Source: Deltaproteobacteria bacterium (GTDB lineage Bacteria; Desulfobacterota; Desulfobacteria; Desulfobacterales; Desulfosarcinaceae). From it: a stretch of DNA of 45,272 nt. Made by a program: the position numbers and the translations under genes. The stretch lies in NCBI GenBank assembly GCA_020444075.1, contig JAHLLR010000040.1, positions 1 to 45,272 of the forward strand. The letters are read 5' to 3'. The notes under the pieces are model-generated. The model saw nothing but the letters and a program-made list of their open reading frames with translations, was not told where the DNA came from and did not search any database. Shown piece by piece: positions 25,932 through 34,559 of this stretch (position 1 is its first letter; every line of letters starts with the position of its first letter).

Positions 25932-27158
25932 TTATTTAATTTTTCCCGTGTATTCCGGAATAAACGGTTTGCCCACTGACTTGAACTCTCCGTTTTTCAC
26001 CGCGTAAAGCTGCAGGGTGTCGACACCTTGCTTGTCGGTCTTGGAATAGGTTACCGGTCCTACCGTTGTGACCGTCTTGAATTCATTGGCGCCATTCATG
26101 GCCAGCAATTCTTCATAAAGGCTTTCTTTGGTGATTTTCAGGCCCTTCTTTTTGGCCCGCAGGATGCATTCGGAAGCGACCTGGGCCACCATCGCCCCAT
26201 TGATGTAATTGTGGGAGTTGGCCGTCTTCTCGTCACGCCCGTATTTCTTGGCCAGGGAAAGCTGGAAATCCGTTCCAGGACCGGGTTCGGAGGTGACGAT
26301 GTAGGAGGTCGTCCAGAAGAAATTCTCCGCGGCCGGTCCGGCCAGGGCCACCAGGTCGTTGCCGCCGGTGTAGTGACATCCGAGGAACGTGATCTTGCCC
26401 TTTTCTCCAAAGGTTTTGGCGATCAGTCCAAGGCGGCTGGCATCCTTGAGCATGGTGGCAACCGGGGACTGGATGGTCTGGCTGATGATGTATTGGACAC
26501 CCTTGCTCTTAAGGCGCTGGAGCATGGCGGTGTTGTCCAGATCTGTGCCGTGCTCGACCACTTCCACAATCTCCATTTTGAGGCCGGCGGCAACCGCTTT
26601 TTCCACATCGGAGACAGGCCCCCTGCCAAAGGCTGAGGGATGGATGTACATCGCCACTTTCGGTGTGTCCCCTTTGTGGTTTTTGACGATATATTCAGCC
26701 AGTCCGATGGCCTGGGCCGAATAGGTGGCGATGGGCAAAAAGATATACGTGGACCCTTCCAGGTTTCCGGCATGGAAGGAGGCCGGGATGGTGGGCATCT
26801 TCTCCTCGTCAAAATCCTTTTTCAGGGCCATGGTGCTGCCGGTGGAGTAGTTGAGGTAAAAAACGATGCCCATATCCAGGAAATCTTCAAAATTCCGTTT
26901 GGTGACATCCGTCTTGTACTGGTCGTCCCGGATGGTGCAATCGATTTTGTCATCCCCCAGAAGCTTCATGTCGTTGACATAATTAAAATAGTCTTCAACG
27001 CCTTTCGAATACGGGTCGCCTGCGTCCGAGGTCGGTCCGGTTATGGCTAGAGAGAGGCCCAGCTTGTAGGTCTCTCCGGCCTGGGCTTGAAAAGTGAATG
27101 CAAATAGCACAATCAGCGTAAGCGATACGGCAACTGTCATCCTCTTCCTGTTTTTCAT
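25932..27158 (-). CDS. livK: Liv-type ABC transporter periplasmic substrate-binding protein (LivK)
   Basis: A 408-residue periplasmic protein of the Peripla_BP_6 family. A Sec signal is visible at residues 1-27 (basic MKNRKRM, hydrophobic SLTLIVLFAFTFQ, AQA cleavage). The mature part begins GETYKLGLSLAITGPTSDAGDPYSKGVEDYFNYVND. No lipobox Cys is present, so it is soluble. GGGGGAG precedes the ATG closely. Neighbouring acyl-CoA synthetases suggest an organic or aromatic acid as ligand in place of leucine, but the ligand cannot be read from sequence. A strong hairpin follows the gene. Confidence 0.92.
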   Translation of the reverse strand: MKNRKRMTVAVSLTLIVLFAFTFQAQAGETYKLGLSLAITGPTSDAGDPYSKGVEDYFNYVNDMKLLGDDKIDCTIRDDQYKTDVTKRNFEDFLDMGIVFYLNYSTGSTMALKKDFDEEKMPTIPASFHAGNLEGSTYIFLPIATYSAQAIGLAEYIVKNHKGDTPKVAMYIHPSAFGRGPVSDVEKAVAAGLKMEIVEVVEHGTDLDNTAMLQRLKSKGVQYIISQTIQSPVATMLKDASRLGLIAKTFGEKGKITFLGCHYTGGNDLVALAGPAAENFFWTTSYIVTSEPGPGTDFQLSLAKKYGRDEKTANSHNYINGAMVAQVASECILRAKKKGLKITKESLYEELLAMNGANEFKTVTTVGPVTYSKTDKQGVDTLQLYAVKNGEFKSVGKPFIPEYTGKIK

Positions 27159-27266
27159 AACTCCCCCTTTTAGTTGTTTGGGTGTTGATTAGTGGGCTGA
27201 ACAAAACGGATATTTACTCGTTTACCGGCCTTTTGGACTGCCCGCAAGCCGCTGGTCCCCGCAGGT

Positions 27267-28361
27267 TCAATAGCGGAACGGCCATAGTTTGGTGTACGAG
27301 CGTACGATGCGCCACCAGTTGGCGATTCCTCTCGGTTCAAACATTAAAAACAGAACGATCACCAGGCCAAAAGAAAAAGGTTTTAAGGCAGTGGCAAGAT
27401 TCCAGCTCGACGGAAATATCTGGCCGGCGTGTTCGGCCAGGGTTTCCACCTGAAGCTCGAGCGTTATTATCGCGGCCGGCCCCCAGAACGATCCGTTGAG
27501 TGTTCCCAGGCCGCCCACGATGGCCATGGCCAGATAGGTGATCGAGTGATGCAGGGTAAAGGATTCAAAACCAGCACCCCGGTATACGTAGGCGTGCAGG
27601 GCTCCGGCCATACCGGCAAAAAAGCCGGCCAGACCGAAGGCGTACACTTTGGTCAGACCGGGATGCATTCCCATGGCATCGGCGGCCCGGTCATTGTCCC
27701 TCACGGCGCTCAGGCAGCGCCCATAACGGGTTCTAAGCAGGTTTCGTACCATGAATCCCGAAAGAACCACCACCACGAGAAGTACGTAATACCAGAAGAG
27801 GTAGTGCTCGTCCCTGTCCAGTTTGCCGGTGAACCAGAATACCCGGCTGACAGGGATGGTTTGCCCCTGGTTAAAGAACTCCAGAAAATTGATCGTCCAT
27901 GAAAATATCATCTGAAAGCTCAGGGTCGCGATGGCCAGGTAAAGATGCTTCAACCGCATGGCGGGAAGTCCGACGATGGCCCCGAAAATTGCACCCATCA
28001 ACCCGGAAAGGATAATCATCAGCGGCCAGGCGTGCGTGATGATCACATGACTGTCACCCAGGGTTCTTGAAAACGATGCGACCGTATATGCGCCGATACC
28101 CACAAAGGCGGCATGTCCGATGGATATCAAGCCGGCAAATCCGGTTACGATGTTAAGGCCGATGATGGCAACGATGGCAATGAGGATGTTGTCTATTACC
28201 AGCATGTACTTGTTGCTCACCGCAAAAAGCAAGGGCCAGACAAAAAGAAGGGAGAGGAAAAAGGTGAAAATGGTCCGATCCAGATGCGTAAAAAAGATTC
28301 TCTGTTCGTCCCGGTACGATGTAAAGTAGTTGCCGGTGGCTAACCAACGATTGGTTGACAT
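27267..28361 (-). CDS. livM: Liv-type ABC transporter permease (LivM)
   Basis: A 364-residue inner-membrane permease of the LivM type with about ten hydrophobic helices: AIVAIIGLNIVTGFAGLISIGHAAFVGIGAYTVA near residue 61 is the family hallmark, and GRCLSAVRDNDRAADAMGMHPGLTKVYAFGLAGFFAGMAGAL near 217 is the cytoplasmic EAA-like loop that meets the ATPase. The C terminus ends FMFEPRGIANWWRIVRSY. It follows livH with a 3-base gap. Confidence 0.94.
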   Translation of the reverse strand: MSTNRWLATGNYFTSYRDEQRIFFTHLDRTIFTFFLSLLFVWPLLFAVSNKYMLVIDNILIAIVAIIGLNIVTGFAGLISIGHAAFVGIGAYTVASFSRTLGDSHVIITHAWPLMIILSGLMGAIFGAIVGLPAMRLKHLYLAIATLSFQMIFSWTINFLEFFNQGQTIPVSRVFWFTGKLDRDEHYLFWYYVLLVVVVLSGFMVRNLLRTRYGRCLSAVRDNDRAADAMGMHPGLTKVYAFGLAGFFAGMAGALHAYVYRGAGFESFTLHHSITYLAMAIVGGLGTLNGSFWGPAAIITLELQVETLAEHAGQIFPSSWNLATALKPFSFGLVIVLFLMFEPRGIANWWRIVRSYTKLWPFRY

Positions 28362-28364
28362 GAT

Positions 28365-29258
28365 CTATACCCGTTCTATTTCATGGATGCCGAAAAGTCC
28401 GTGGGGTTTGAAAAGCAGGATGATTAACAAAATGATATAGGGCAACACCTCGGCGGTACCGTTGAGCCCCCAGTTGCCGTCCAGATAGCCGCTGGCGAAC
28501 TGCTGGATGATGCCCATGATGATACCGGCCACAACCGCGCCTAAAATGGAATCCAATCCTCCTAGAATAACCACGGGGAAAACGGTAATGCCAAAGGCTT
28601 GGAGCGTCTCAAAATTGAGACCGGTGATATTGCCGATGATGACACCGGCGGCAGCGGCGCTCAACCCGGCCGTGGCCCAGGCGAGACCGAACACCCGTGG
28701 CACGGAAATGCCGACAGACATGGAAGCGAACTGGTCGTCCGATACCGCCCGCATGGAGATGCCCACCGTTGATTTTTTAAAAAACCATGAAAATCCCCCG
28801 ATCATGACAGCCGTCACGATTACGCCCACAAGCTGGGTCCAGGAGATGGACACCCCGCCGAAGGATATCAGCGTCCGGGGTAGAAATCTTGGAAAAGAGA
28901 AGTTTACCGACCCGAATGGTGTTAAAAAAATCAACCCGTCGAGGATGGACATCAATCCGATCGTCACCATGATCACAGAAATGATCGGCTCTCCGATCAG
29001 GCGACGCAAAAATATCCGCTCCACGCTCATGGCCAGGAAAAAAGTAATCACCATGCTCAGAAAAAAGGATAGGTAAATCGGAATCCCCGCCATGCCGGTT
29101 AACGCGTAGGCGATAAATGCACCGGCGGCAATAATTTGTCCGTGAGCGATATTGAGTACCTTGCTTGATTTATAGATCAGGACAAATCCAAGGGCCGCCA
29201 AGGCATAAATGGAGCCCACCACGATGCCGCTGACCACCAGTTGAAAAAAATAACTCAT
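28365..29258 (-). CDS. livH: Liv-type ABC transporter permease (LivH)
   Basis: A 297-residue permease with about eight helices: GIVVGSIYALAALGFVLIYKSSKVLNIAHGQIIAAGAF at the start is diagnostic for LivH, and MRAVSDDQFASMSVGISVPRVFGLAWATAGLSAAAAG near 175 is the ATPase-contact loop. The C-terminal LLFKPHGLFG is also typical. The ATG overlaps the synthetase stop codon by one base (TGATG), which implies translational coupling. AAGGG lies 5 bases before the start. Confidence 0.94.
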   Translation of the reverse strand: MSYFFQLVVSGIVVGSIYALAALGFVLIYKSSKVLNIAHGQIIAAGAFIAYALTGMAGIPIYLSFFLSMVITFFLAMSVERIFLRRLIGEPIISVIMVTIGLMSILDGLIFLTPFGSVNFSFPRFLPRTLISFGGVSISWTQLVGVIVTAVMIGGFSWFFKKSTVGISMRAVSDDQFASMSVGISVPRVFGLAWATAGLSAAAAGVIIGNITGLNFETLQAFGITVFPVVILGGLDSILGAVVAGIIMGIIQQFASGYLDGNWGLNGTAEVLPYIILLIILLFKPHGLFGIHEIERV

Positions 29259-31189
29259 CAGAGCCCTTCCATGGTATAAAATGAAATCTTGGTTTTCACC
29301 GTGGTTGATTGCCCGTCCTGGTACTGGAAGAAGGCCTCGACCTCCTTTTCGCTGATGCTCTCATCGTATAGGGCATCGTACAAGTCCTGGTATTTCTCCC
29401 TTACGAATTTCCTGCGGATTTTTCCCGTTTTGGTCAACTCGCCGTCGTCCATATCCAAAAGCTTGTATAAAACGGCAAATCGTTTGATCCTGAAGTGATC
29501 TTTTTCGGCCCGTGAATTGATTTCGGCCACCTGTTCCTTAACCAGTGCGGCCACTTCGGGTTTGGCCGACAGATCCATGAAGGTGGTGTAGGAGATTCCC
29601 CGATCTTCCGCCCATTTGCCCACCACGATGGGGTCGATGTTGATCAGGGCGGCTACATAATCGCGCTTGTCGCCGAAGATGACCGCCTCTTTTATATAGG
29701 GGCTGAATTTAAGCTTGTTCTCCAGAAACATGGGACTGAACATCTCACCATTGGCATTGTGCATCACATCCGCCAAACGGTCGATGACCACCAGGTGACC
29801 GTGTTCATCGATGTATCCGGCGTCGCCGGAGTGCAGCCAGCCGCCGGCCAGCAGTTCCTTTGTCTTTTCGGGCAGTTTGTAATAGCCGGGGGTTACCGAG
29901 GGCGATCGGGAGAGAATTTCCCCCTCTTCTGAAATCTTGCATTCGGTGTTGGGCAGGGGCTTGCCCACCGTATCGGGCCGCACGTCGCCGTCCCTGTGCA
30001 TGTAGGCGATACCCACGATTTCGGTCTGGCCGTAGATCTGCTTCAGGTTGACGCCGATGGCCTGGTAGAAGGTGAACAGTTCGGGACCCAGGGCGGCGCC
30101 ACCGGTATACGCCCGTCGCAGACGCAGCAGGCCGATCTGGTTGATCAGGGGCCGGAACATTATCTGGTACCCAAGCCAGGCCTTGAATCTCAGACCGGGC
30201 GGCATGGATTTTCCCGACATGCGGTAACCGGCAGCCTTTTCGCCGATTTTAATGAAATAATAATAGAGTTTTCGATTGAGCCAGTACGACTCGTCGATTT
30301 TGAGCCAGATCTGGGAGCGGATGGTCTCATAAATCCGGGGTGCGCCGAACATGAAGTGGGGACCGATCTCCTTCAGGTCTTCCATGGCCGTTTCGACCGA
30401 TTCGGGAAAATTGATGGTGATTCCGGTGGCCATGGCCACACCAAAGGAGTTCATCTGTTCGCCGATCCAGGCAAAGGGCAGGAAAGAGAGGTACTCGTCG
30501 GTATCCTCCAGGGGATCCGCTTCGGTGAGCTGCAACCCCATGCTGATAAAGTTTTTATGGGTCAGCATAGTTCCCTTGGACAACCCGGTGGTGCCCGAGG
30601 TCAGGCAGAGATGGCAGACCTGGTCGGGGGTGCCTTCATCCACCAGCGACTCGTACAGATCCGGGCTTTGATCATGGACGTCATCGCCTAGCCGATAGAG
30701 GTCTTCGATGAAAACGAACCAGTCGTCTGACCGGTAGCCCCGCATGCCGCGGGGGTCTTCGTAGATCACGTGCTTGACCTCCGGAACCCGCTCGCGGATC
30801 TCGACGATCTTGTCGACCTGCTCCTGATTGTCGCAAAAGACCATGGTGACGTTCATGTAGGCCAGCAGCTGGGCGATTTCGTCCGGCATGGTGGTCTGGT
30901 AGATGGCTGCGGAAATGCCGCCCACCGCCTGGGCCCCGATGGCGGTGAACAGCATTTCCGGAATGTTGTCGCCGATCAGGGCGATGGCATCGCCTTTTTT
31001 CAAGCCGAGCTTCTGCAGGCCCAGCCCTGTCTTTCGAACCAGATGGTAATAGTCGTTCCAGGTGTAACTGTTCCAGCGACCGAATTCCTTTTCCCGCAAG
31101 GCGACTTTGTCGCCGGTGCTTTCGACGCGCCAGCGCAGCAATTGTGGAATGGTCAGTGACTGAAGGAGTTGCGTGTCTTTCTTGTCCAA
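29258..31189 (-). CDS. Long-chain acyl-CoA synthetase (AMP-forming, FadD15-like)
   Basis: A 643-residue ANL-superfamily ligase. Motifs are standard: phosphate loop LTSGTTGLSKGTMLTHKN near residue 196, IYGQTEIVG near 389, GDAGYIDEHGHLVVIDR near 457 and the C-terminal LTKTGKIRRKFV with the adenylation Lys. It converts a carboxylic acid, ATP and CoA to acyl-CoA plus AMP. The length and N-terminal WNSYTWNDYYHLVRKTGLGL match the Faa1/FadD15 branch. The start is TTG 31189, directly after the livG stop, with GGAG 8 bases upstream. Its place between livG and livH implies that the substrate taken up by the transporter is activated to its CoA ester on entry. Confidence 0.93.
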   Translation of the reverse strand: MDKKDTQLLQSLTIPQLLRWRVESTGDKVALREKEFGRWNSYTWNDYYHLVRKTGLGLQKLGLKKGDAIALIGDNIPEMLFTAIGAQAVGGISAAIYQTTMPDEIAQLLAYMNVTMVFCDNQEQVDKIVEIRERVPEVKHVIYEDPRGMRGYRSDDWFVFIEDLYRLGDDVHDQSPDLYESLVDEGTPDQVCHLCLTSGTTGLSKGTMLTHKNFISMGLQLTEADPLEDTDEYLSFLPFAWIGEQMNSFGVAMATGITINFPESVETAMEDLKEIGPHFMFGAPRIYETIRSQIWLKIDESYWLNRKLYYYFIKIGEKAAGYRMSGKSMPPGLRFKAWLGYQIMFRPLINQIGLLRLRRAYTGGAALGPELFTFYQAIGVNLKQIYGQTEIVGIAYMHRDGDVRPDTVGKPLPNTECKISEEGEILSRSPSVTPGYYKLPEKTKELLAGGWLHSGDAGYIDEHGHLVVIDRLADVMHNANGEMFSPMFLENKLKFSPYIKEAVIFGDKRDYVAALINIDPIVVGKWAEDRGISYTTFMDLSAKPEVAALVKEQVAEINSRAEKDHFRIKRFAVLYKLLDMDDGELTKTGKIRRKFVREKYQDLYDALYDESISEKEVEAFFQYQDGQSTTVKTKISFYTMEGL

Positions 31190-31951
31190 TTAATCTTCTC
31201 CGATGTAAGCCTCGATAACTTTTGGATTCGCAGCCACTTCTTTCGGTGTCCCCGATCCGATAACTTCCCCGAAATCCAGCACATTGATGCGATCGGAAAT
31301 ATCCATGACAACACCCAGATCATGTTCGACCAGAATGATCGTTGTCTTGCGCTCCTTTTTGATGTCCATGATGAATCGTACGATATCTTCCTTTTCTTCA
31401 ATATTCATACCCGCCATGGGCTCGTCCAGCAGCAGCAGTCGGGGGTCCAGCGTCAGGGCCCTGGCGACCTCGACCCGCTTCTGAATACCGTAGGCCAGAT
31501 TGCCCACCGTGCTTTTGCGATAGGGTTCGAGTTCCATGAAATCGATGACATCTTCCACGTAGGCGCGGTTTTCGGCCTCCAGCCGGGAGGCCTTGCCGAC
31601 GTAAATCATGGCCTGGAAAAAATTGTATTTCAGGTTGGTATGGCGGGCCAGCAGCAGGTTGTCGAGAACGGAAAGGCCTCTGAACAGTTCCAGATTCTGG
31701 AACGCCCGGGCGATGCCCAGTTTGGTCAGCTGATGGGGGGGGGCCTGGGTCAGGCGCTTGTCGCCATATCGGATCTCCCCTGATGTCGGGTGGTAAAACC
31801 CTGAGATGCAGTTCAGGATGCTGGTTTTGCCGGCACCGTTGGGACCGATGATGGAAGTGATCAGCCCCGGCTCGATGGTCATATTTACTTCGGAAAGCGC
31901 ATTCAATCCGCCGAAAGTCAGCGTAACATTCTCAATGGATAAGGTGGTCAT
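31190..31951 (-). CDS. livG: Liv-type ABC transporter ATP-binding protein (LivG)
   Basis: A 253-residue ATPase, first gene of the transporter operon. Walker [13 protein letters not shown] near residue 36; the LivG-specific insertion after GIARAFQNLELFRGLSVLDNLLLARH; signature LAYGIQKRVEVARAL near 147 (the degenerate LAYGxQ form is normal in LivG); Walker B LLLDEPMAGMNIEE. The C terminus ends VIEAYIGED. The ribosome-binding site is weak. The upstream 298-base gap is AT-rich and probably holds the operon promoter. Confidence 0.94.
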   Translation of the reverse strand: MTTLSIENVTLTFGGLNALSEVNMTIEPGLITSIIGPNGAGKTSILNCISGFYHPTSGEIRYGDKRLTQAPPHQLTKLGIARAFQNLELFRGLSVLDNLLLARHTNLKYNFFQAMIYVGKASRLEAENRAYVEDVIDFMELEPYRKSTVGNLAYGIQKRVEVARALTLDPRLLLLDEPMAGMNIEEKEDIVRFIMDIKKERKTTIILVEHDLGVVMDISDRINVLDFGEVIGSGTPKEVAANPKVIEAYIGED

Positions 31952-32249
31952 ATAAGCTCAACCTGGTTTGTGTGACAGCTGAAGATGTTGCCGGATTCAA
32001 TTTCTTATACCACGGCGATGCTGATTTAAAAAGATACCTTAATATTTCGCTTGGTAATTAAATAAATAAATTAGATTCATATTATTGTAACTATTTTAAC
32101 ATATGCTTATAATCATTTTAATTTTAATATGTTATATTGATTATCCCAAGGTCTTGAAGTGGTGGGGCGATCCGTTAGCATTCATTATTGATTTAACGAA
32201 CAAGAATGTCAAGTTGATAAGATAGTAGGTAAGTAGTGGGTAATAACCA
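31952..32249. other. AT-rich intergenic region upstream of the liv operon
   Basis: No gene is visible. From about 32040 to 32150 the sequence is markedly A+T-rich against GC-rich surroundings. An inverted repeat, TAACATAT (32097-32104) and ATATGTTA (32127-32134), could be an operator. Several weak -10-like hexamers occur on the minus strand; none has a convincing -35, so I do not call a promoter. Confidence 0.5.
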
Positions 32250-33797
32250 CTATTCTTCATATGAGAGCAGATGGGTTCTGAGATTGATTTTCTTGTTTTT
32301 GAGTCCCAGCTTGGTACGGATGTGGTGACGGTGAAATAAAACCGTGTTTTTTGAAATAAGCAGCAATTCGGCGATCTCCTTATTTGTTTTTCCTTCTTTG
32401 ATCAGGTTGGCCACGCGGATTTCGGTGGGAGTGAAGCTCAGGTATCGTGAAGAGAGCTTGCTGATAAAGGGCGAAATAATATTGTCCAGGTTGGACTGCA
32501 GGATTTCAAGCATGGTTTCCTGGTGGGGTTCCAGGTGCCCTCGCTTCAGCCGGATCAGATAGGGAGAAACCAGCTCCTTGACATTGGACAGTACATTTTC
32601 CTGCATTTCCCGTTTGTCTTCTTCGCGTTTTTTGAGAAGCACCTGCAAAGCGGTGTTCACCTCTTCCAGATAACTGGATTGAGCCCTCAACGCCGCTTCC
32701 GCCCGCTTGCGTTCTTCAATCTGCTGCTTCAACTGGCGGTTGGTGTCGGCCAGTTCCGCGGTACGTTCCTGGACCAGTTCCTCCAACTGGCCGTGGTATT
32801 GCTGGAGGGCATCTTCCGCCCGCTTGCGGGCACTGATATCCCGAAGGGTGACGATATTGCCAACCGGTCGGCCGTTTTGGTTCTGGAACAGGGTGGAACT
32901 GATCTGAACATCGAGAACCCGACCATCTTTGGCCAGCCGTTTGGTTTCGAACATGGTGATCTTTTTGCCGCTGAGCATGCGATCAATGGCCGCTTTGGTC
33001 TCCGGCCAGCATTCTGCGGGAACGAAATCGATCTGTTTGCCCAGCAATTCGTGGCGGGATAGACCGAAGGTCTGCTCAAAGGCAGGGTTGACGTAGGTGG
33101 CCACGCCTTTCATGTTGTATGCGACAATGGGATCAGGGGAAGACTCAAGGAAAGACCGGTACCGCTGTTCGCTCTCACGGATGCGGGACTCGGCTTTTTT
33201 CCGTTCGGCCAGCTCGCGGGTGACTTTGCTGTACAGGGTGGCCTTTTCCAGTGCCAGCAGCGCCAGCGCGGCAAAGCGTTCAAGGACAATCACATCCTCC
33301 TGGTCGAAGCGCTTTTCCGGATCCACGTGGGCCAGGCCGATGACACCCTGGACCTGCCGATCGGATTTTAACGGGATCCCCACGATGCAGCGCAGGCCGT
33401 CAAGGGCCGGGTCGTTCAGCCGCCCTGACCAGCTGCTGTAATCCGCCACGAGCACGGGGGCTTCTTTCTGCCAGACACACCCGCCCATACCTTCGCCCTT
33501 GCGGACGGACCGCCCCAGCTGTTCGGCAAAAAAACCCTTGCCCAGACGCATCTGCATTACCTGTTTGTCCGGCTCCAACAGGTAGATGTAGCCATGCTGG
33601 GTGCCGGTCAGAGCCGCCGCACGCTCGATAATCGTCTCCAGCACTTCTTCTTTATCGATTTTATCCAGAAGGCCTAAAGCGGTTTCGTGAAGGGCCCGCA
33701 GGGACGCGTTCTGGCGCCGGACGGTTGGATCGGCCGGATTCGTGGACAAGGATTCCCCGGATTCGCTGCCCTGCTGTTCAGAATTCGACATCGACAC
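32250..33797 (-). CDS. GAF-PAS sensor with LuxR-type DNA-binding domain
   Basis: A 515-residue cytoplasmic regulator. GAF domain at about 37-190 (LLDKIDKEEVLETIIERAAALTG; GIPLKSDRQVQGVIGLAHV), PAS at about 205-325 (YRSFLESSPDPIVAYNMKGVATYVNPAF), a coiled coil at about 330-400 (ELVQERTAELADTNRQLKQQ) and a LuxR/GerE helix-turn-helix at about 450-510 (LSFTPTEIRVANLIKEGKTNKEIAELLLISKNTVLFH). There is no receiver or kinase domain, so it is likely a one-component sensor. It lies 25 bases after the LOG-family gene and 298 bases upstream of livG on the same strand, and could regulate either. Confidence 0.9.
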   Translation of the reverse strand: MSMSNSEQQGSESGESLSTNPADPTVRRQNASLRALHETALGLLDKIDKEEVLETIIERAAALTGTQHGYIYLLEPDKQVMQMRLGKGFFAEQLGRSVRKGEGMGGCVWQKEAPVLVADYSSWSGRLNDPALDGLRCIVGIPLKSDRQVQGVIGLAHVDPEKRFDQEDVIVLERFAALALLALEKATLYSKVTRELAERKKAESRIRESEQRYRSFLESSPDPIVAYNMKGVATYVNPAFEQTFGLSRHELLGKQIDFVPAECWPETKAAIDRMLSGKKITMFETKRLAKDGRVLDVQISSTLFQNQNGRPVGNIVTLRDISARKRAEDALQQYHGQLEELVQERTAELADTNRQLKQQIEERKRAEAALRAQSSYLEEVNTALQVLLKKREEDKREMQENVLSNVKELVSPYLIRLKRGHLEPHQETMLEILQSNLDNIISPFISKLSSRYLSFTPTEIRVANLIKEGKTNKEIAELLLISKNTVLFHRHHIRTKLGLKNKKINLRTHLLSYEE

Positions 33798-33822
33798 ACT
33801 GGCTGATTAAGGGGTGCGGTCG

Positions 33823-34473
33823 TCAGACGACCAGGATTTTACGGACCGTGCTTACAATATCCTCGGGATCATCCAGCACCTGAATGATGTCCATGTCTTT
33901 GGGAGAAATCAGGGACTGGGCCAGCAACTGGTTGCGGATCCACTCCAGCAGGCCGCTCCAATGGTCGGTCCCCACCATGATGATGGGAAAGGGCCGAATG
34001 CGACGGGTCTGCACCAGGGTCATAACTTCGAAAAGCTCATCCATGGTGCCGAAGCCTCCGGGCATGACCACGTAGGCGGCCGCATATTTGATGAACATGA
34101 CCTTGCGGATGAAAAAATACTTGAACTCCATCTGGAGGGTTGCATATGGGTTGGGCTTTTGCTCGAAGGGAAGCCGGATGTTCAGGCCGACCGAGGTGCC
34201 GCCGGCTTCCGCGGCGCCCTTGTTGGCCGCCTCCATGATGCCGCCGCCCCCACCGGTTATAACCCCGAATCCGTTGTTAACGAAAAGGGCCGCGATGGCT
34301 TCCGCTTTTTTATATTGCGGATCGTCGGGCTGGGTTCTGGCGGATCCGAAAATGCTGACCGCAGGGCCCAGGTCGTGAAGCCCCTCCACCCCTTCTACAA
34401 ATTCCCCCATGATTTTGAACAGTCGCCAGGATTCTCCCAGCTTCAGATCGTCGATTAAAAACTGCTTCTCCAT
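33823..34473 (-). CDS. LOG-family protein (TIGR00730-type)
   Basis: A 216-residue Rossmann-like protein with the PGGxGTxxE motif (VMPGGFGTMDELFEVMT near residue 136) and GVITGGGGGIMEAANKGAAEAGG near 70. Plant LOG proteins and some bacterial ones release free cytokinin bases from nucleotide 5'-monophosphates as phosphoribohydrolases. In bacteria a general nucleotide monophosphate nucleosidase role is more likely, and older annotations call it lysine decarboxylase in error. AGGAAG precedes the ATG. It follows the selenoprotein gene and precedes the GAF-PAS-LuxR gene on the same strand. Confidence 0.9.
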   Translation of the reverse strand: MEKQFLIDDLKLGESWRLFKIMGEFVEGVEGLHDLGPAVSIFGSARTQPDDPQYKKAEAIAALFVNNGFGVITGGGGGIMEAANKGAAEAGGTSVGLNIRLPFEQKPNPYATLQMEFKYFFIRKVMFIKYAAAYVVMPGGFGTMDELFEVMTLVQTRRIRPFPIIMVGTDHWSGLLEWIRNQLLAQSLISPKDMDIIQVLDDPEDIVSTVRKILVV

Positions 34474-34538
34474 TCACTTCCTCTTTGCTGTCGATGGCCG
34501 GCAGGGAAAACCATTTTTGGGGCGGTTATCTGCTAAGG

Positions 34539-34555
34539 GGCGGCGTCCCGCCGCC
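34539..34555 (-). promoter_or_regulatory. SECIS-like hairpin downstream of the second UGA
   Basis: GGCGGCG and CGCCGCC form a perfect 7-base-pair stem with a GGA apical loop on the minus strand. The loop begins 20 bases after the TGA at 34571-34569, inside the 16-37-base window used for bacterial SECIS elements, and has a G in its first two bases. It might instead be a terminator stem, but no T run follows. Confidence 0.5.
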
Positions 34556-34559
34556 GGAT

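Noticed and set aside
29996-30691. 231-residue + strand frame inside the acyl-CoA synthetase gene
   Set aside because: Antisense shadow of a gene with all family motifs; no ribosome-binding site or recognisable domain.
34539-34555. Reading the GGCGGCG hairpin as the terminator of the selenoprotein gene
   Set aside because: No T run follows on the minus strand and the LOG gene continues downstream; a SECIS-like role fits its distance from the UGA better, though not proven.
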